A stretch of DNA of 64,000 nucleotides from Haliotis asinina (taxonomy: Eukaryota; Mollusca; Gastropoda; Lepetellida; Haliotidae), in assembly GCF_037392515.1 (NCBI RefSeq), contig NC_090283.1, positions 34,798,249 to 34,862,248 of the forward strand, given 5' to 3'. The notes below the pieces were generated by a model. That model did not search any database and had not been told where the DNA came from. It was given only the letters and a program-made list of their open reading frames with translations. Position numbers and translations under genes: made by a program. Shown piece after piece: positions 51,195 through 63,963 of this stretch. Position 1 is the first letter of the stretch. Each line of letters starts with the position of its first letter.

Positions 51195-54060
51195 ACACTT
51201 CATGCACTTTCAGATATACTGAAAAAAATAAGCGTAGACTATTTTGCGCCTTCATAGATTTTAGTAAATGATAACTGTAATATCAACAGACCAGTTCTTT
51301 GGAAGAATACCTAAATATCAATGGTAATGTATTAAAGGTCATAAAATCGATGTACCAAGGTGTTAAATCCTCTGTAGAACTGAATGGCCAACACCCTTAG
51401 TACTTTCTTTGCAAAAATCGTGAACGACAAGGTGAAAATTTACCCCCAGTACTATTTGCACTGTACTTAAAGGTCACATGCAACCAAAAAATTCAAACAT
51501 AATTAAAACACGATTATCACTTATTAATGGCACATACCATACATCGCTGCTTGTAAAAAACAAATAAGCCAAATTATAAGCGTACAATAGCGATTCAAAA
51601 GTGATATATTTTGTACTTGGACTTACTTGCCCTCGGAAGACCGAATCCAGTCATAGCGGGGGCTGTGCACTCAAGTGTAACGACGGCTTCCAATTGACTG
51701 GTTCATTTGCTGATACGCTGAGGGCTCATTGTGTGTACAGAAAGATGATGGGCATTTTAGAAGTATGGCGAGTCACAAGAAAGTAAGATTCTTTCTGGAT
51801 AACAATTTCTTTTATTGTACTTGACTCATCGTTTCAGTGTGGATTCATATATCGTTGTCAAACAAAATCATAGAAGAAGTTGTTATCCATAAGAATGACT
51901 GTATAGAGATGTTGGGTTTTGAAAATACATGTTCTCTAAATTTGCTTTCGATCCAATCAAAAATTGTCTCAGCAGAGATGGTGAACTACTGCGTGGCTGG
52001 AACCTGTCATTCTTCCAAGTACAAAGCAGGACTTGAAACTGACAAGATATTACACCCGTTTCCGTCAGATCTGGTCATTAGCGAAAAATGGATGTAGTTT
52101 GTTTGCTACATACAGACCTAAAAACATATCACGTGTACAAGTATCATACCTGCCTAATTACATAATGTGGCTGAGACAGGACTCGGGTGCACAATTTAAA
52201 AATCAATTTATTTTGTTTATGGCGTATAACCTGATAGGTGTTAAGTTCAAATTGCATGTGGTCAATGATTGAATCGGTGTATTGCATATTGTCTTTAGCA
52301 GACAGGCAGACAGACATATAGGTGTCAATAAACCAGCCATTGAGCTTTCTCCGTGACAGAGGCTGCTTACTACAATCAACAAGTTGTTTTATGTAAAGAG
52401 TAGATTATTCACTTGTTTGTGTACACAACCAAGATTAGACTACTGCTCACGACCTCATACTCCGGGCATGCATACTGTTTCAAGCTCCGCGAGTCTATTC
52501 ACAGCGCATGCGTTATACGCGCAGTGCAGCGCTAGCTCAGCTGTTGAAACCACGTTTTCCCCCAACGCTGAGGGAAATTTAGTGATTCGTTTGAACTCCG
52601 TTTTCATCACATTTTTTCAACGTTATAGCTTGAATTGGCATTTTTGATGATTTGTGCTTACCGAAAGGTATCAGAATCTGCAAAGTTGTGCTTTACGTTG
52701 CATGTTCCCTTTAAATGACTTAGAAAATTCGCTTCTTAGAAATAATGTTGACGGTGTAACAATACACTTGATGATAACAATATGTTCGTATTTGTTCCAT
52801 GTCTTCTTTTACTATATGCCGCGATACTGTCATATTGCCAGATGATCCAAAAGCATCACACAATTCGTGAGACTGTTCCTACAACTATTGTTTAGAAAAA
52901 AATATCCATAAATACACAAAACACCAAAATTGTAATCTTTGGTAAGAGCCCGACAGGAAATTTATGATTGGACAAGACAGCATCGAGCTTGTAAACGAAT
53001 ACAAATGTCTTGGCGTTATTTTCAATATCAATCGTTTCTATGCAAATATCAGCAAATCTTATATTACCCAGGCCATTAAAGCAATGCGTTTGTTGTACAA
53101 GCGATTCGGAAATATTGACATGTTCATAGCATGTAAACTCTGTTTTTCTGACTGTACTATCTGCTTTATTTTGTTCTACCGAAGAGAAATATTGGGATTT
53201 GATAATGTAAAAGCAATTGAAAGGATTCAAACTTATTTTATTAGATATGTTTTAAACCTAAGACCAAGTACCCCAAAATATATGTTGTATCGTGAAACTG
53301 GGAGATTACCTCTTGCTGATAAAATCAAACTGGGCATGTTGTGTTTTTGGTGCAGAACAGGCAAACGTAATTCTATGTTAACAGCATTACATCAAACATC
53401 ATTAAGACTCCATCAAATACAACCACAACTATAAATGGCTCAACTACACTGAAACTATATTAGACAATATTGGTACGTCCAGTACATGGCAATCTCAAGA
53501 TAGAGTCTTCTTCTCAAGGTTTTTTAACATAGAATTTCAGATCAATCGCTTCATTTGCCTGATAACACCATAGCATCTTCTTCAAAAGCTCTTGAATGCC
53601 TATGAATGTATGAAATCTCATACCGATATTTCTTTACTTGAACGTAAACTAAGAAACAGAGCATTGTATTATTTTTTTTATCAAATTTAACGCTGCCAAT
53701 CAAAAATTACCTATTGAAACAGGTCGCTGGAAAATATTCACTAGAAAAAACGATTTTGTCCAATATGTCCCTCCTAAATCGGAGATGAGTTTCACTACTT
53801 ATTTCAATGTAATATAATTACTGCTCCCAGAAATATGTATTTCCACAAAATGTCAGTCCTTTTTGAGAGCTATAATGTAAAGCAATTACAAAAATCTATG
53901 TAAATCCATTTCTATCATAATGTCTGTTAGTATGAAATAATTATAGGATATTAAACGAGCTTCCCCTTTCATATCAAGTTTATGTCCCGAGTGAAATAAT
54001 TTTGGTTTATCACGAGCTATAGCTATGGTTTTACGTGTTTATCATTTCCTTTCTGAACAA
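51195..54060 (+). mobile_element. LINE relic interrupted by the THAP transposon
   Basis: First part: LHALSDILKK, IVNDKVKIYPQYYLHC-type text and, before the insertion, PPVLFALYL. After the insertion it resumes with NDLENSLLRNNVDGV, then EYKCLGVIFNINRFYANI, LRPSTPKYMLYRETGRLPLA and LPIETGRWKIF. Broken in several places. Clade not settled. Confidence 0.75.
51467..52714 (+). mobile_element. TTAA-type DNA transposon with a THAP segment (Kolobok-like), copy 2
   Basis: Ends TTAAAGGTCACATGCAAC on the left and GTTGCATGTTCCCTTTAA on the right. The LINE around it reads straight on if the element and one TTAA are removed (ALYL joined to NDLEN), which shows that TTAA was duplicated at insertion. The THAP half-domain is at 51978-52097 (MVNYCVAGTCHSSKYKAG, ending WM and a stop as in copy 1). 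About 1.25 kb, non-autonomous. Confidence 0.8.
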
Positions 54061-54261
54061 CATTTATTTGTTACTGATGGAACCTTAATGTAAGGAAAAG
54101 TGAAGTCAGCTCTCTTCGAACTTTGATTCTGTAGGCATACACGCCATTTACCGTTACTGTACCTTATCCTTTCCTTGCTGATGCTAAGATCCCAAAGACT
54201 CTGTGGAATATCGCAAAGTTTCCGTCGAAGACGCCACTCTCACTATGACCAAGTTCCCTAC

Positions 54262-54640
54262 CGAGGACACCCTTGCCTCACCTGTAGTTGTGTAACATAA
54301 CCCGATACCCTTGCTACACCTTCTATAGATGTGTAACATAACCAGACACCCCTGCCACACCACCTGTAGTTGTGTAACATAAAGGGACACCCTTGCCTCA
54401 CCTGTAGTTGTGTAACATAAAGGGACACCCTTGCCTCACCTGTAGTTGTGTAACATAACCAGATACCCTTGCTACACCTTCTATAGATGTGTAACATAAC
54501 CAGACACCCCTGCCACACCATCTGTAGTTGTGTAAGGTAAAGGGACACCCTTGACACGACTTATAGTTGTGTAACATAAACAGACAATCTGGCCACACCG
54601 CCTATAGTTGTGCTACATAGCCAGACACCTGTAGTTGTGT
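54262..54640 (+). repeat. ~38-40-bp minisatellite
   Basis: About ten units of TGTAGTTGTGTAACATAA followed by ACACCCTTGCC. Confidence 0.9.
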
Positions 54641-55462
54641 AACAGCACAACGTGTGTCAAAATCTGTCCTTTTTGTCAGGTCGTAGAATCGCTTAAACGC
54701 ACACTGACTGAAAAATATTTTTTTCTATCTGTCAGCTTGTTTTATGTAGGGCTTTGAACACAGTGTATATTGGAACACAACGAAACAACCGCTCACTACC
54801 AGCAGCGTAGGTCAAGGTCTACATGAGGTGTCCGACACTCCCATTCCCAGCGGCATGTTTCAACACTATGTCCGTGATGCAGCTAGCCATGACCTTGTCA
54901 TGACCGTACATGTGTGATGACACATTCTTACTCAATCCTGCTATATTTCCGGACACTGTAACCAAAGGCCAACAAGACTACACTGCCTGACGGATGATCC
55001 GTAGTTCCATCCCGGTAACAAGACCCAGCCGGGTGTGGTCTCATAGTACTTGAGAAGCCACGACACAACCTTGTGAAATCTGTCTGACTTTGATCCCTCT
55101 TCTAACAACAATAGATCATAAAGTGCTCCACACGCCATAAGACGACTGCAGTGACGCAGATTATCATTCGGACTGGACGTTGAACTACAGGTAGGTTACA
55201 TTTACTGCCATGAGGATACGTACAGAGTAAGTGAAATAGCTATGAAATGAAATAGTAGATATGTACATAATCATAAAAGGTCTTGTTTAAATTTGATAAA
55301 ACACTCATATTAATAACAGTCAACGTCATGCTCGGAGGGAAATGTTCAGCAGAAAGACAAACGCATATTAAATTATTCCATCGCAAGATTGCTCTTTGGA
55401 AATGGATTCGCCTTTTAAATGTTTCTGATCGATTACACGTAAATATTGTTGCAATTTTCTAT
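54641..55462. other. Intergenic, nothing recognised
   Basis: No gene or element likeness found. Confidence 0.45.
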
Positions 55463-55691
55463 ACCGTGTTTACTTGCACTGATTTGCACATGTGAGTAAA
55501 CTTACATACATGCAAAACTTGCACACTGGAGTAAATTTGCTCTTGGGAGTATATTTGCTAAGCATTCACATGACAATTAAAGTCATCCTAGATTTGTGCA
55601 GTCACCATTCTGATATAAAGATGGACAGACGTCCTTTTTACACTTCTCAAGGGAGGAAATATTATACGTTTTCCATGAGTGTTGGTCTTTC

Positions 55692-56161
55692 GTGTGGTTT
55701 ACTAAAAGTGAGGACCTGTTGGGGGAAGAGAGATCCACTGACTGCTGGGATCGAGTTGTCATGACAACATTTTCCAACGACGACTGGAAAAACAATTTCA
55801 GAATGTCCAAGACTACCACTGACTTTGTCTGCTCCGAACTTAATGAAACTTTGAAACCTACTGGAAATTGTGTTCATGAACCATTAAGCGTCGAGAAACA
55901 GGTTGCATTTGCAATATACTGGTGAGCGTCGTGTGTCGAATACAGAACAGTTGCAAACCTATTCGGTGTCAGCAGATCAACTGTGTGGAAGTGTGTACAC
56001 AATGTGTGTAACGCTATTACAGATACTTTAACCCACAAATACGTAAAGTTTCCAAAAGGAAATTATCTCAGAGAAGTTATTGATGGATATCAAGACATCG
56101 GGGGCTTTCCCAACTGTGGTGGTGCCATCGACGGTTGCCAAAGTGAACTTACGACAAATTA
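55692..56161 (+). pseudogene. Harbinger transposase remnant (HARBI1-like)
   Basis: Reads NDDWKNNFRMSKTT, PLSVEKQVAFAIYW, a stop, then RTVANLFGVSRSTVWKCVH and IGGFPNCGGAIDG, where the first catalytic Asp is expected. It ends soon after; the rest of the catalytic domain is missing. Confidence 0.8.
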
Positions 56162-56522
56162 AACCACTGATATGAAAATGAAAATTTCAAAATTTTGCTA
56201 AAAGATCTGTTTGAATCAAAGCTTGACTCCTCGTCGACTCGCCATTGACCACTTGAGTGGTACATCAGATACTGGGAAGTTGTGACTGCTGGATTAGCGT
56301 CCTTGATTTCCTTGGTTCTGTCCAACCATGTCCAGTATCAATTTCATCATGTCCAGCTGATGTTCTCTTTCTTCCTTTCTCTGTCTTTCCTCGCCTTCAG
56401 TGCGGTATTTCTCAACTTCTAATCGTCTGAAGTTTCTGCCGCTCAATATCAATATAAATTATTTGTTGTCTGTTCTCTCACTTGCAGAATGAAAACTATC
56501 CATTACTGAGCCAAGCGCCACT

Positions 56523-56861
56523 TCAAGAACACTTTTCTTTAAAATCAGCGTACGTTTGACTGTCTTCATCTTCAGCGAAGTATTTGAATGTAACCCTTCC
56601 TGTTCCACTCTTCTTTAGTTTTCCTTTAGTGAGTCTGTAGGTACGCCTAAGCGTGTGCATTTTCACTTTGCACAGGTCCGATGTCTTCTCAGAACCACCT
56701 GTTATCATGTTTTCAGAAATATTATTATAAATGCCAGCATAGCTTAACTTAGGATCATCCAGTCGACATTCAATGTTGTTTTCCTTCCATAAATTAAGCA
56801 AATACATTGTTTCCTCATCAGAACACGCTAAACCTCTTCGTCTACCTGACATTTCCAGCAC
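56523..56861 (-). CDS. Myb/SANT-like Harbinger protein (112 aa)
   Basis: Begins MLEMSGRRRGLACSDEETMY with LLNLWKEN, a Myb/SANT-like DNA-binding start, and continues YNNISENM, KVKMHTLRRTYRL and KYFAEDED. Harbinger elements code for such a partner protein that brings the transposase to the nucleus. The frame is whole here but the partner transposase is dead; a short C-terminus may be lost. Confidence 0.6.
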   Translation of the reverse strand: MLEMSGRRRGLACSDEETMYLLNLWKENNIECRLDDPKLSYAGIYNNISENMITGGSEKTSDLCKVKMHTLRRTYRLTKGKLKKSGTGRVTFKYFAEDEDSQTYADFKEKCS

Positions 56862-57229
56862 GCGTGTGGTTTAGACAAGCTTGAGTGTAATGAAAAGTAC
56901 ACTGTCTATACTGTACCAGACGTCTTGTATTATGAAATGTTTCAGGTATATACACAGACAAAAAGCCCATGAAATGTTGATGACCAGATAAAATTTACAC
57001 ATGTGATTAAATTTGCTATGGGTTTATGTTGACAAATTTGCATGGTGAGTAAATATAAATATATGCAAAAATACTTTTGCATCTGCCCAAACCAAGAGCA
57101 AATTTACTCCATATACAGTTTTACTTAGGTGTGCAACTGCATTTACATGACTAAAATACTCCTGTGTGTATTTATTTGCACATATGCAGAATTTACATAA
57201 GTGTGCAAATCGGGCCATGTAAACAGGGT

Positions 57230-59184
57230 CTCACGCTGGAGTAGTTTTCACCAAGGTTATGCCATACTGAAGGTGTTAAGAGCGTTACCTAACACTGTGG
57301 GTAAATAGACCTGTTCCGATGTTTTACTGCGTCTTACGGCAGTGTTGTAGGTGATGTATGCGTAGTTCTTGTCCATGTAATGTGATATGTGACTACCTCA
57401 TGCTATCCAGGAACGTTCCGTGACAGGATGTATTGTACTCTACAGACACTACAGACACTACCGACACTACAGACACTACAGACACTACCGACACTTACCG
57501 ATTATGGTCATCATAACTGAAGTGAAGTTAACTTCACAGTGATTCAAACTGATTGGAACAATCGAAACATGACCTTATGAATTATCAAGAATTATTTTCG
57601 CGACCTTTTCAAGTAAAATCAAGAATACACTAAGTCTTTAAAAATAGAAATTATTAATGACGAGGAATTTATGAGATTGTACCTGTGATTAGCACGTCTG
57701 ACTGCCAGTACTTTTGAACGTCTTGAATATTGTAGCAGTGTGTACGTTTGTGTTCGTGCACTGTGTCGCGTATACATAGGCATGTCTTTTATTGTCACCG
57801 GCTGTTGTGTTTGTCCACTTGTGAGGATGAGATGGTGATAATCCTTCAAACTACCAATCACAGTGGACCTTTACATACATGCAGATAGCGTGAACATTCT
57901 GTTCAAATTTGTAGGTCACATAAACAAAAAAACTATTCGAAGCATCAGCAGAAAAAACTCAAAGGGAAAGTCCTTAAAACGAGTGTTGTATAAACTTTTA
58001 ACTCTGGGTATTTTTCGCATATGGGCATTAATTCATACAGCATCAGTGACATTATTTCACGTCTAAATACAAAAAAGAAAAAAAAGTGGGCATACGGAAG
58101 ATGAGGATGTAGAAAAAATAATTTACGCGAGACCTTACTTTTAAATAGATGATTAACGCGTATGCACTTTGTGATTTGTGGACGTACTTTCTGGGAGACA
58201 CAATTCACGTATGTCAACAGGGACAAGGGTGAAAGTAAGTAAACGACGTGCAAGGTGCCCGTCACTCACAGTCTAAGCGAAACCACTCTCAACAAAGTCG
58301 TGAAAGGTCACGGTCGAATATTTCAAACGTTTATCGACATGCCTCAACAAACATGTTCCTGATGTAAAAGTAAGTTGTTCCAGGAACTAATGTTTGGAGT
58401 TAATGACTGATTTGACTTAGGAGAACACCATAGCTTGTACAGTAAAACCGATTCCTCTATCAATCAATCATCGTGTATTTTTCAGCAGGGTACGTTTCCC
58501 AAGTTAACGATTTATATGCACTGGACGAGTTAAATTCTAACACCTACTAGAGACTGGAAAGTCGCATAGTTATCGTGTTTTGTGTTTGTCTTGACACTTT
58601 ATAAACCAGATGAAGTAATTAATGCCGTTTGTTTTAGTATCAACAAATAAGCGACAAAAAAGGCCATAGGCATAAAGTAGATTAGGGAGAATTGCTGAGG
58701 TCAATGACGCTTGTTCGGTAAAGGACGACAGGTCTGCACAATGATGGGTTAGTGGTGATCGGACGGTACAGTCCATATATGGCTAACAAAGCTTTTCATC
58801 ATGGTTTGGAATTGCGTAAAGCACTTAAATAGACATGTTGCTATATTTAGAATGGGGTATCCCAGTACTGACCAAGACTTTTTGGCTTAACCACCTCATC
58901 AACGATATATACACACAAGGTTTAAGGATATGATGCCAATTGCTTGTCTTTTCGTCAGTTTTCATCTCAGCGTCTTTTGAAATAGACTTACGGAGCAGAC
59001 AGTCGTTTTCCCGGTAGAGATTGTTTCCATTTTTATGCATGCGCATGAAAAATACTGAAGCGATCGGTAAATTGAGTAAACAGTACGGAAATGGAATTTT
59101 GTTGGGTAATAGCCGCGTGTTCGGTAATACCCGACACCGCTGTACAGTTACTGTTCTAAAGTTTGCCAAATACTCCATACTGTA
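57230..59184. other. Intergenic, nothing recognised
   Basis: Only a 12-bp repeat (CTACAGACACTA) at 57437-57496. Confidence 0.45.
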
Positions 59185-59420
59185 TAAAGTACTGTTTACA
59201 CGTGAATTGATGTATTGTAAAACAAATACGTAACGTTGAAAAGATCATTGGCAGCCTCCATACTACTATTATTATCATGGGTTCAATAAACGATGAAACT
59301 TCTTACCAAAACTTGACACCAAAACGCAGCTGTTTTCCAACGATACACGATTTCGAACTATATTCCAACATGTCTTTCAGCAGTCTGATCCATGATATTC
59401 GAGCATTTCATCAGCAAAAG
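59185..59420 (+). repeat. Dispersed repeat, copy 2
   Basis: Aligns in order with 5890-6120 inside the nested element of copy 1, e.g. TACTGTTTACAC, GTAACG, CAAAACGCAGC. Confidence 0.6.
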
Positions 59421-61514
59421 ATAAACACTCTCAAGACAAAAGTCTGAAGATCCTTGGTGCAGATATTCTTCAGTTCTAACCGGTTTCACACTGTCAGTGT
59501 GATCATCATGAGAATGACGTTATTACGCTTTGTGTGAGAATGTCGTTACTACACTTTGTGTGAGAATGTCGTTACTGCACTTTGTGTATAATGGCGTAGC
59601 TAAGCAGTGACGTCACTAATGCAAAAGGTACCGAGCTTTGGTACCACAATTTGGTCGCTCGCATTTAGTTACAGATTTTGTGTCTTCAGTAGATTTTACA
59701 AAGTTTGCTCTCTGTACAGTTTGCTCGATACTCCTACCCTGCCTTTGGCTTTTGATTATCTTGACCTGTGTGAGTTTATCTTATAAAATGTCGCATTTTT
59801 GTAAAGACAGGAGAGTCAAACTTTAGAGCGTTAAATGTGGATACAAATGGACGGACATTTTCATGAAAAAACTTTTAGCAGTTCACCTGTGTTCGGCTGT
59901 TTTTCCTTAACAATAGACTCATTAACGATCGCGATTTAGCACGGGTAGTTCCTTTGTAAAAGTAAATCTTTCAATTCATTTAGCCTGAAGTCTACACGGT
60001 CATGATTTGAAACTCATAGGAGTTAGGGACACTGCTTTTTGTGTGGCGTGGGTAACATGAATTGTAGTCAAGATACTGTTTTGACTTGCTTTCAACAATG
60101 CTGTTTGATACAGAAACATGTACTTCAAGGAAAGGAATATGTTTACTGCTTAACTCATTTGTACCCACGCCTTACAAAACATTAACTCATTAGCACTCAC
60201 TTACCCCGTCAACAACAATACAACAACCTTTGGTAACAGATCTGCGCACTAAGCTGTATCAGTTTCTCAAAACAGGATTTATGTTCAACAGCACTAACCA
60301 TACGTCGTGACTTAAAAGTTCTACATGCCTGTCACGAAAGTGATGCCAATTTCACAACAATCACATTGTCTACTTGTGATATATGACTTGGAATGGTTTG
60401 CAAAGTGAAGTCGTGTCTCCAGATCCAAGGTTTAACTTATATCAATGGGGTCAAGCTGATTTTATGACCAACCGAGTAGTCCGTCTGACACATGAAGTTC
60501 CATTCTTGGAAACATGTAATGAAGGTTTAGTGTTTGAACAGTCTGATTTATAGATATCCCCGAGGTATTCTGGTCCCTATTCCATTGGAAGAAATGTAGA
60601 ATTGATATCACAAAACGTAATTGCAGGTGTTGCAGCGATAATGGAAATTTACATAAAACATTCATAATTCCTCTGAAAGTGACGGGGGAAAGTATATCCG
60701 TCATTATGCCGATAATTACATTTATATAAATCATTCTTTATTCCTCTGAAAGTGGCCGGGTAAACGATATATATGACTTGGAGAAGAGGGACAAGTTGAC
60801 CATGTCTTTAGAGCGGCAGATTCAACGTTCCGGCGTAGATGCTAAAACCGTTATCAAACGTAGCATATCCACGTATCAGTATTAGCAGTAACGCATGTAT
60901 ATACGTGTATCAAGAATGTTTGTCAGATACATCACGTATCAACATTGCCGAATTTATACAGTTCTGGCAATTAATACCGGGTTGGTGATTACATAAATAT
61001 GAACATACAATATAGATAACGATGGATAAGACGGAGAGACAATATTGAACATGTATAAAGAAACAACATCATTGCCTTGACTGACTAATTGACGTAATGG
61101 CAGACACAACTGACATGGCAACCAATCAGGGTCTATAGATAGCATACACAGTACTCACTGACAGAGTGGTACAACCTGGCTGACAAGTCGAATGCTGGGA
61201 GTGATCGGGATTAAGAATGGGGATTAGCGTCATATAAATAATTACAGTTAAGTCTCACGTCTTGACTACACAGATTTTATGCATTGTTAATATATGGACG
61301 ATGACCATCCTTAATTAGTCTTTATGACACACGTATCAACATTCATCAAGTTACTAGTAGACAGACGTATGTATTCGGACGACAAGATATGGAATCGGTC
61401 AAACAGTACGTTATCCCCGATGAAAGTGTGTGTGTTCAGGTGCTGAATCTCCTTGGTGTGCAGGCTGCCTGTGCGTCCTTCTCTCCCACTTGTTCGTGAA
61501 GTCGACTCTCCAGC
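59421..61514. other. 5' flank of gene D
   Basis: Three 27-bp units with GAATGTCGTTACTACACTTT at 59507-59590. Otherwise nothing recognised; should contain the gene D promoter. Confidence 0.45.
61233..61240 (+). promoter_or_regulatory. TATA-like box upstream of gene D
   Basis: TATAAATA about 280 bp before the gene D start codon. The distance leaves room for a 5' UTR. In AT-rich sequence such matches arise by chance, so this is only a candidate. Confidence 0.2.
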
Positions 61515-63963
61515 ATGGACATCGGCACAGTACTATGTCTGTTTGCCCTCGTCGCTTCCTGTTGTGGTGAGTCAATCACGCATAATACATACTCAATGTG
61601 GTTTTAATTGTACACTCTAGCACTCGAAGGTCAGAAACTCATTTCTGTTACTGTTTCGTCGTGTGAAGTATAGACACTCATGACTGTTACAAAACGCAAT
61701 TGTTCAAATATCTGAAGGTACAAATATGGTTTGTAGAAAAACGACTGCAATCAAACATCTGAAACACTTGCAAATAATGCTAGACATGGTCGTTCATAGA
61801 ACTGATCTCAGTGTCACCAGTGGTATGCATGTTTTACGGATTCCTACTGTAAACGTTTTTGTCAGTCTACACGTACTTAAGTGTTAGCATGGATTCTGCA
61901 GGCAATGCCTCACGGGACCTGGCAAAGCTCCATACCGACTTCTTTGACTGGCAGATGGCGGATAGCCCAATGAGCGCCACCTACCGGGATATACACAAAT
62001 ACAACGATAAGATACAATCCTCCAATATATCTATGTTCGACATACGAAAGGTGAGCTAGATACTTGCTAATGTCATGTAATTACATGTAGCGTTCTCTAT
62101 TATCAGTGGTTGACTGAACTATGCAAGGCATACAGGTCACGAATACATAATCATTATATTGTACCAGCAATACGTATATTGTATAGGAATATATTTGAGA
62201 GACATTGTGTAGTTAAAATATGTTTCGACAGTAAAGCATTAGATACAATCTCGCGATGATGAATTACTGTATATGGCCAATGCAGTATTCCAAGACACTA
62301 TACTCATGCTGTTGGTGTTACTGTCACAGGATCAGATGGTGACCTTCCACAACCGTTTGGTCGCCATCCCTCAGACAGAGCTGAGTAAATCCGACCTGGT
62401 CAACTACAAGATCCTGGATGACATGTTGACCACCTACATCCGGGGCTGGGAGTGGAGACAGTAAGGCGATGTTTTCGGATATAGACACTGCGTGTGGTAT
62501 TTTGTCTAGGTTGGTTAATGTAAGTTAAAGTATTCATAGCACCTGACAGACAGTAAATGGACGGCGTACTGTCTGGGATGAACTGGAGCGAGTTAGAATC
62601 GTTTTACGTTGTCTCTAGCAATATTCCACGATTATCACAGAGGGACACCAGAACTAGCCTTCACACATTGTACCCATGCGGGAATCGACCGGCCCTAAAA
62701 TGAAACGGGAATACATCATGGTATGACAAACTTTTAATATTTAACTAGTCTCGGAGCAGGAGCTGGAACATCGACTGAAACGGACCGGCTATGAGGCGTT
62801 TCCTTTTAACCTGGTACGCTCTGCAGATTGAACATTGTAAAGATGTATACGTACATTCTGATTTTCTTGGTTGGTCCTGCCAGAATAGGACGAACACGTC
62901 CAAAGTTTACCTAATTCATTTCTTGTTTTAAGTTCGTCTTTGGCTAAAACACTCTTGAAGATGTAGGGAATTATAAATATAGATGTGGGAATTATAGAAT
63001 ATAGATGTCACGAGAAAAGAAAAAACTTATAAAGAAAAATCTCCTCCATCGTTACTCCAACGTTGACATAAGAAAGTGCATGTGTCTCAACCATCACACC
63101 CAAAGACATTTGTACATTTGTGTGTGGCTGTATGGAGTAGTTTTGTAAAATATATAAACTTTCTTTGTAGTACGATACTTGGCTACATGAAGAGGTTTCC
63201 TTGTTTTAATGTCCCAATATGTGGATCTGATGTCTAATTGTTTGATCTGTACATCATATACCAGTAGACTGACATGCACCTACAATGCTTCCAGTTTTCA
63301 GAGTCTCAGTCCTGTCAATTTTCTGGAAGGTCCACAGTCGTATATAGATTCCATGGTCCAGTCTCTGCCCTTCTTCACTCTCGGAGACTTTGAAAACTAC
63401 ATTGTCAGACTCCAGAAGTTTCCTCAGCAGGTAAATATCAGCAAGACTGAAGATACTGGGCATCAAGTAACTTTAGTTTACCTCGTGTGCACTGTCTCAC
63501 GTGGTTTTGATGTTTATTTGTTCTTGGTTTGATATTTACACTGTCTCGCCGTCAGGTGTTTACTTGTTCCGAGTTTGATATTTATACTGTCTCACTTGTT
63601 ACGGGTTTGATGTTTATACTGTCTCGTCGTCAGATGTTTACTTGTTCCGAGTTTGATATTTATACTGTCTCACTTGTTACGGATTTGATGTTTATACTGT
63701 CTCGTCGTCAGATGTTTACTTGTTCCGAGTTTGATATTTATACTGTCTCACTTGTTCTGGGTTTGATATTTATACTGTCTCGTCGTCAGATGTTTACTTG
63801 TTCCGAGTTTGATATTTATACTGTCTCACTTGTTCTGGGTTTGATATTTATACTGTCTCACTGTTAGATGTTTATTTTTTGTATTATCTTCCAGTATGAA
63901 GAGTTCAAAGAACTGATGCTTGAAGCGGTTAGACTGAACAGGACCTATCACTCGCATTCACTG
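61515..63963 (+). CDS. DUF885-family metallopeptidase-like protein, gene D (5' part only)
   Basis: First five coding exons: 61515-61566, 61902-62050, 62330-62460, 63295-63430, 63895-63963; the rest lies past the window. Exon lengths (52, 149, 131, 136, 69) match gene C exactly, as do the phases. MDIGTVLCLFALVASCCG is a clear signal peptide, followed by GNASRDLAKLHTDFFDWQM. Later pieces include LSKSDLVNYKILDD, LSPVNFLEGPQ and [17 protein letters not shown], which align with gene C across the N-terminal helical half of the DUF885 fold. Sequons NAS, NIS and NRT agree with secretion. The catalytic half is not in view. The last donor (CTG|GTTACG) was chosen because it gives the same 69-nt length as in genes B and C. 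It is closer to gene C than to gene B, whose second exon is 18 nt shorter. Confidence 0.85.
62589..62692 (-). mobile_element. SINE fragment in gene D intron
   Basis: GTTTTACGTTGTCTCTAGCA, ATATTCC, GGGACACCAGAAC and CACACATTGTACCCATG match the SINE at 28395-28566. Confidence 0.6.
63535..63870 (+). repeat. ~78-bp compound minisatellite in gene D
   Basis: Alternates TTTGATATTTATACTGTCTC followed by GTCGTCAGATGTTTAC with a shorter form containing ACTTGTTACGG. It ends about 25 bp before the exon at 63895. Confidence 0.9.

Larger units (their letters stand above)
55463..57229. mobile_element. PIF/Harbinger DNA transposon relic
   Basis: Inverted ends: left ACCGTGTTTACTTGC, right reverse complement ACCCTGTTTACATGG, both leading into GATTTGCAC and AGTAAATTTGCTCTTG. 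Inside are a plus-strand transposase remnant and a minus-strand Myb-like frame facing it, the two-gene plan known for Harbinger elements. Confidence 0.75.

Noticed and set aside
63529-63867. 112-codon repetitive frame
   Set aside because: Intron minisatellite of gene D with multiple-of-three period.
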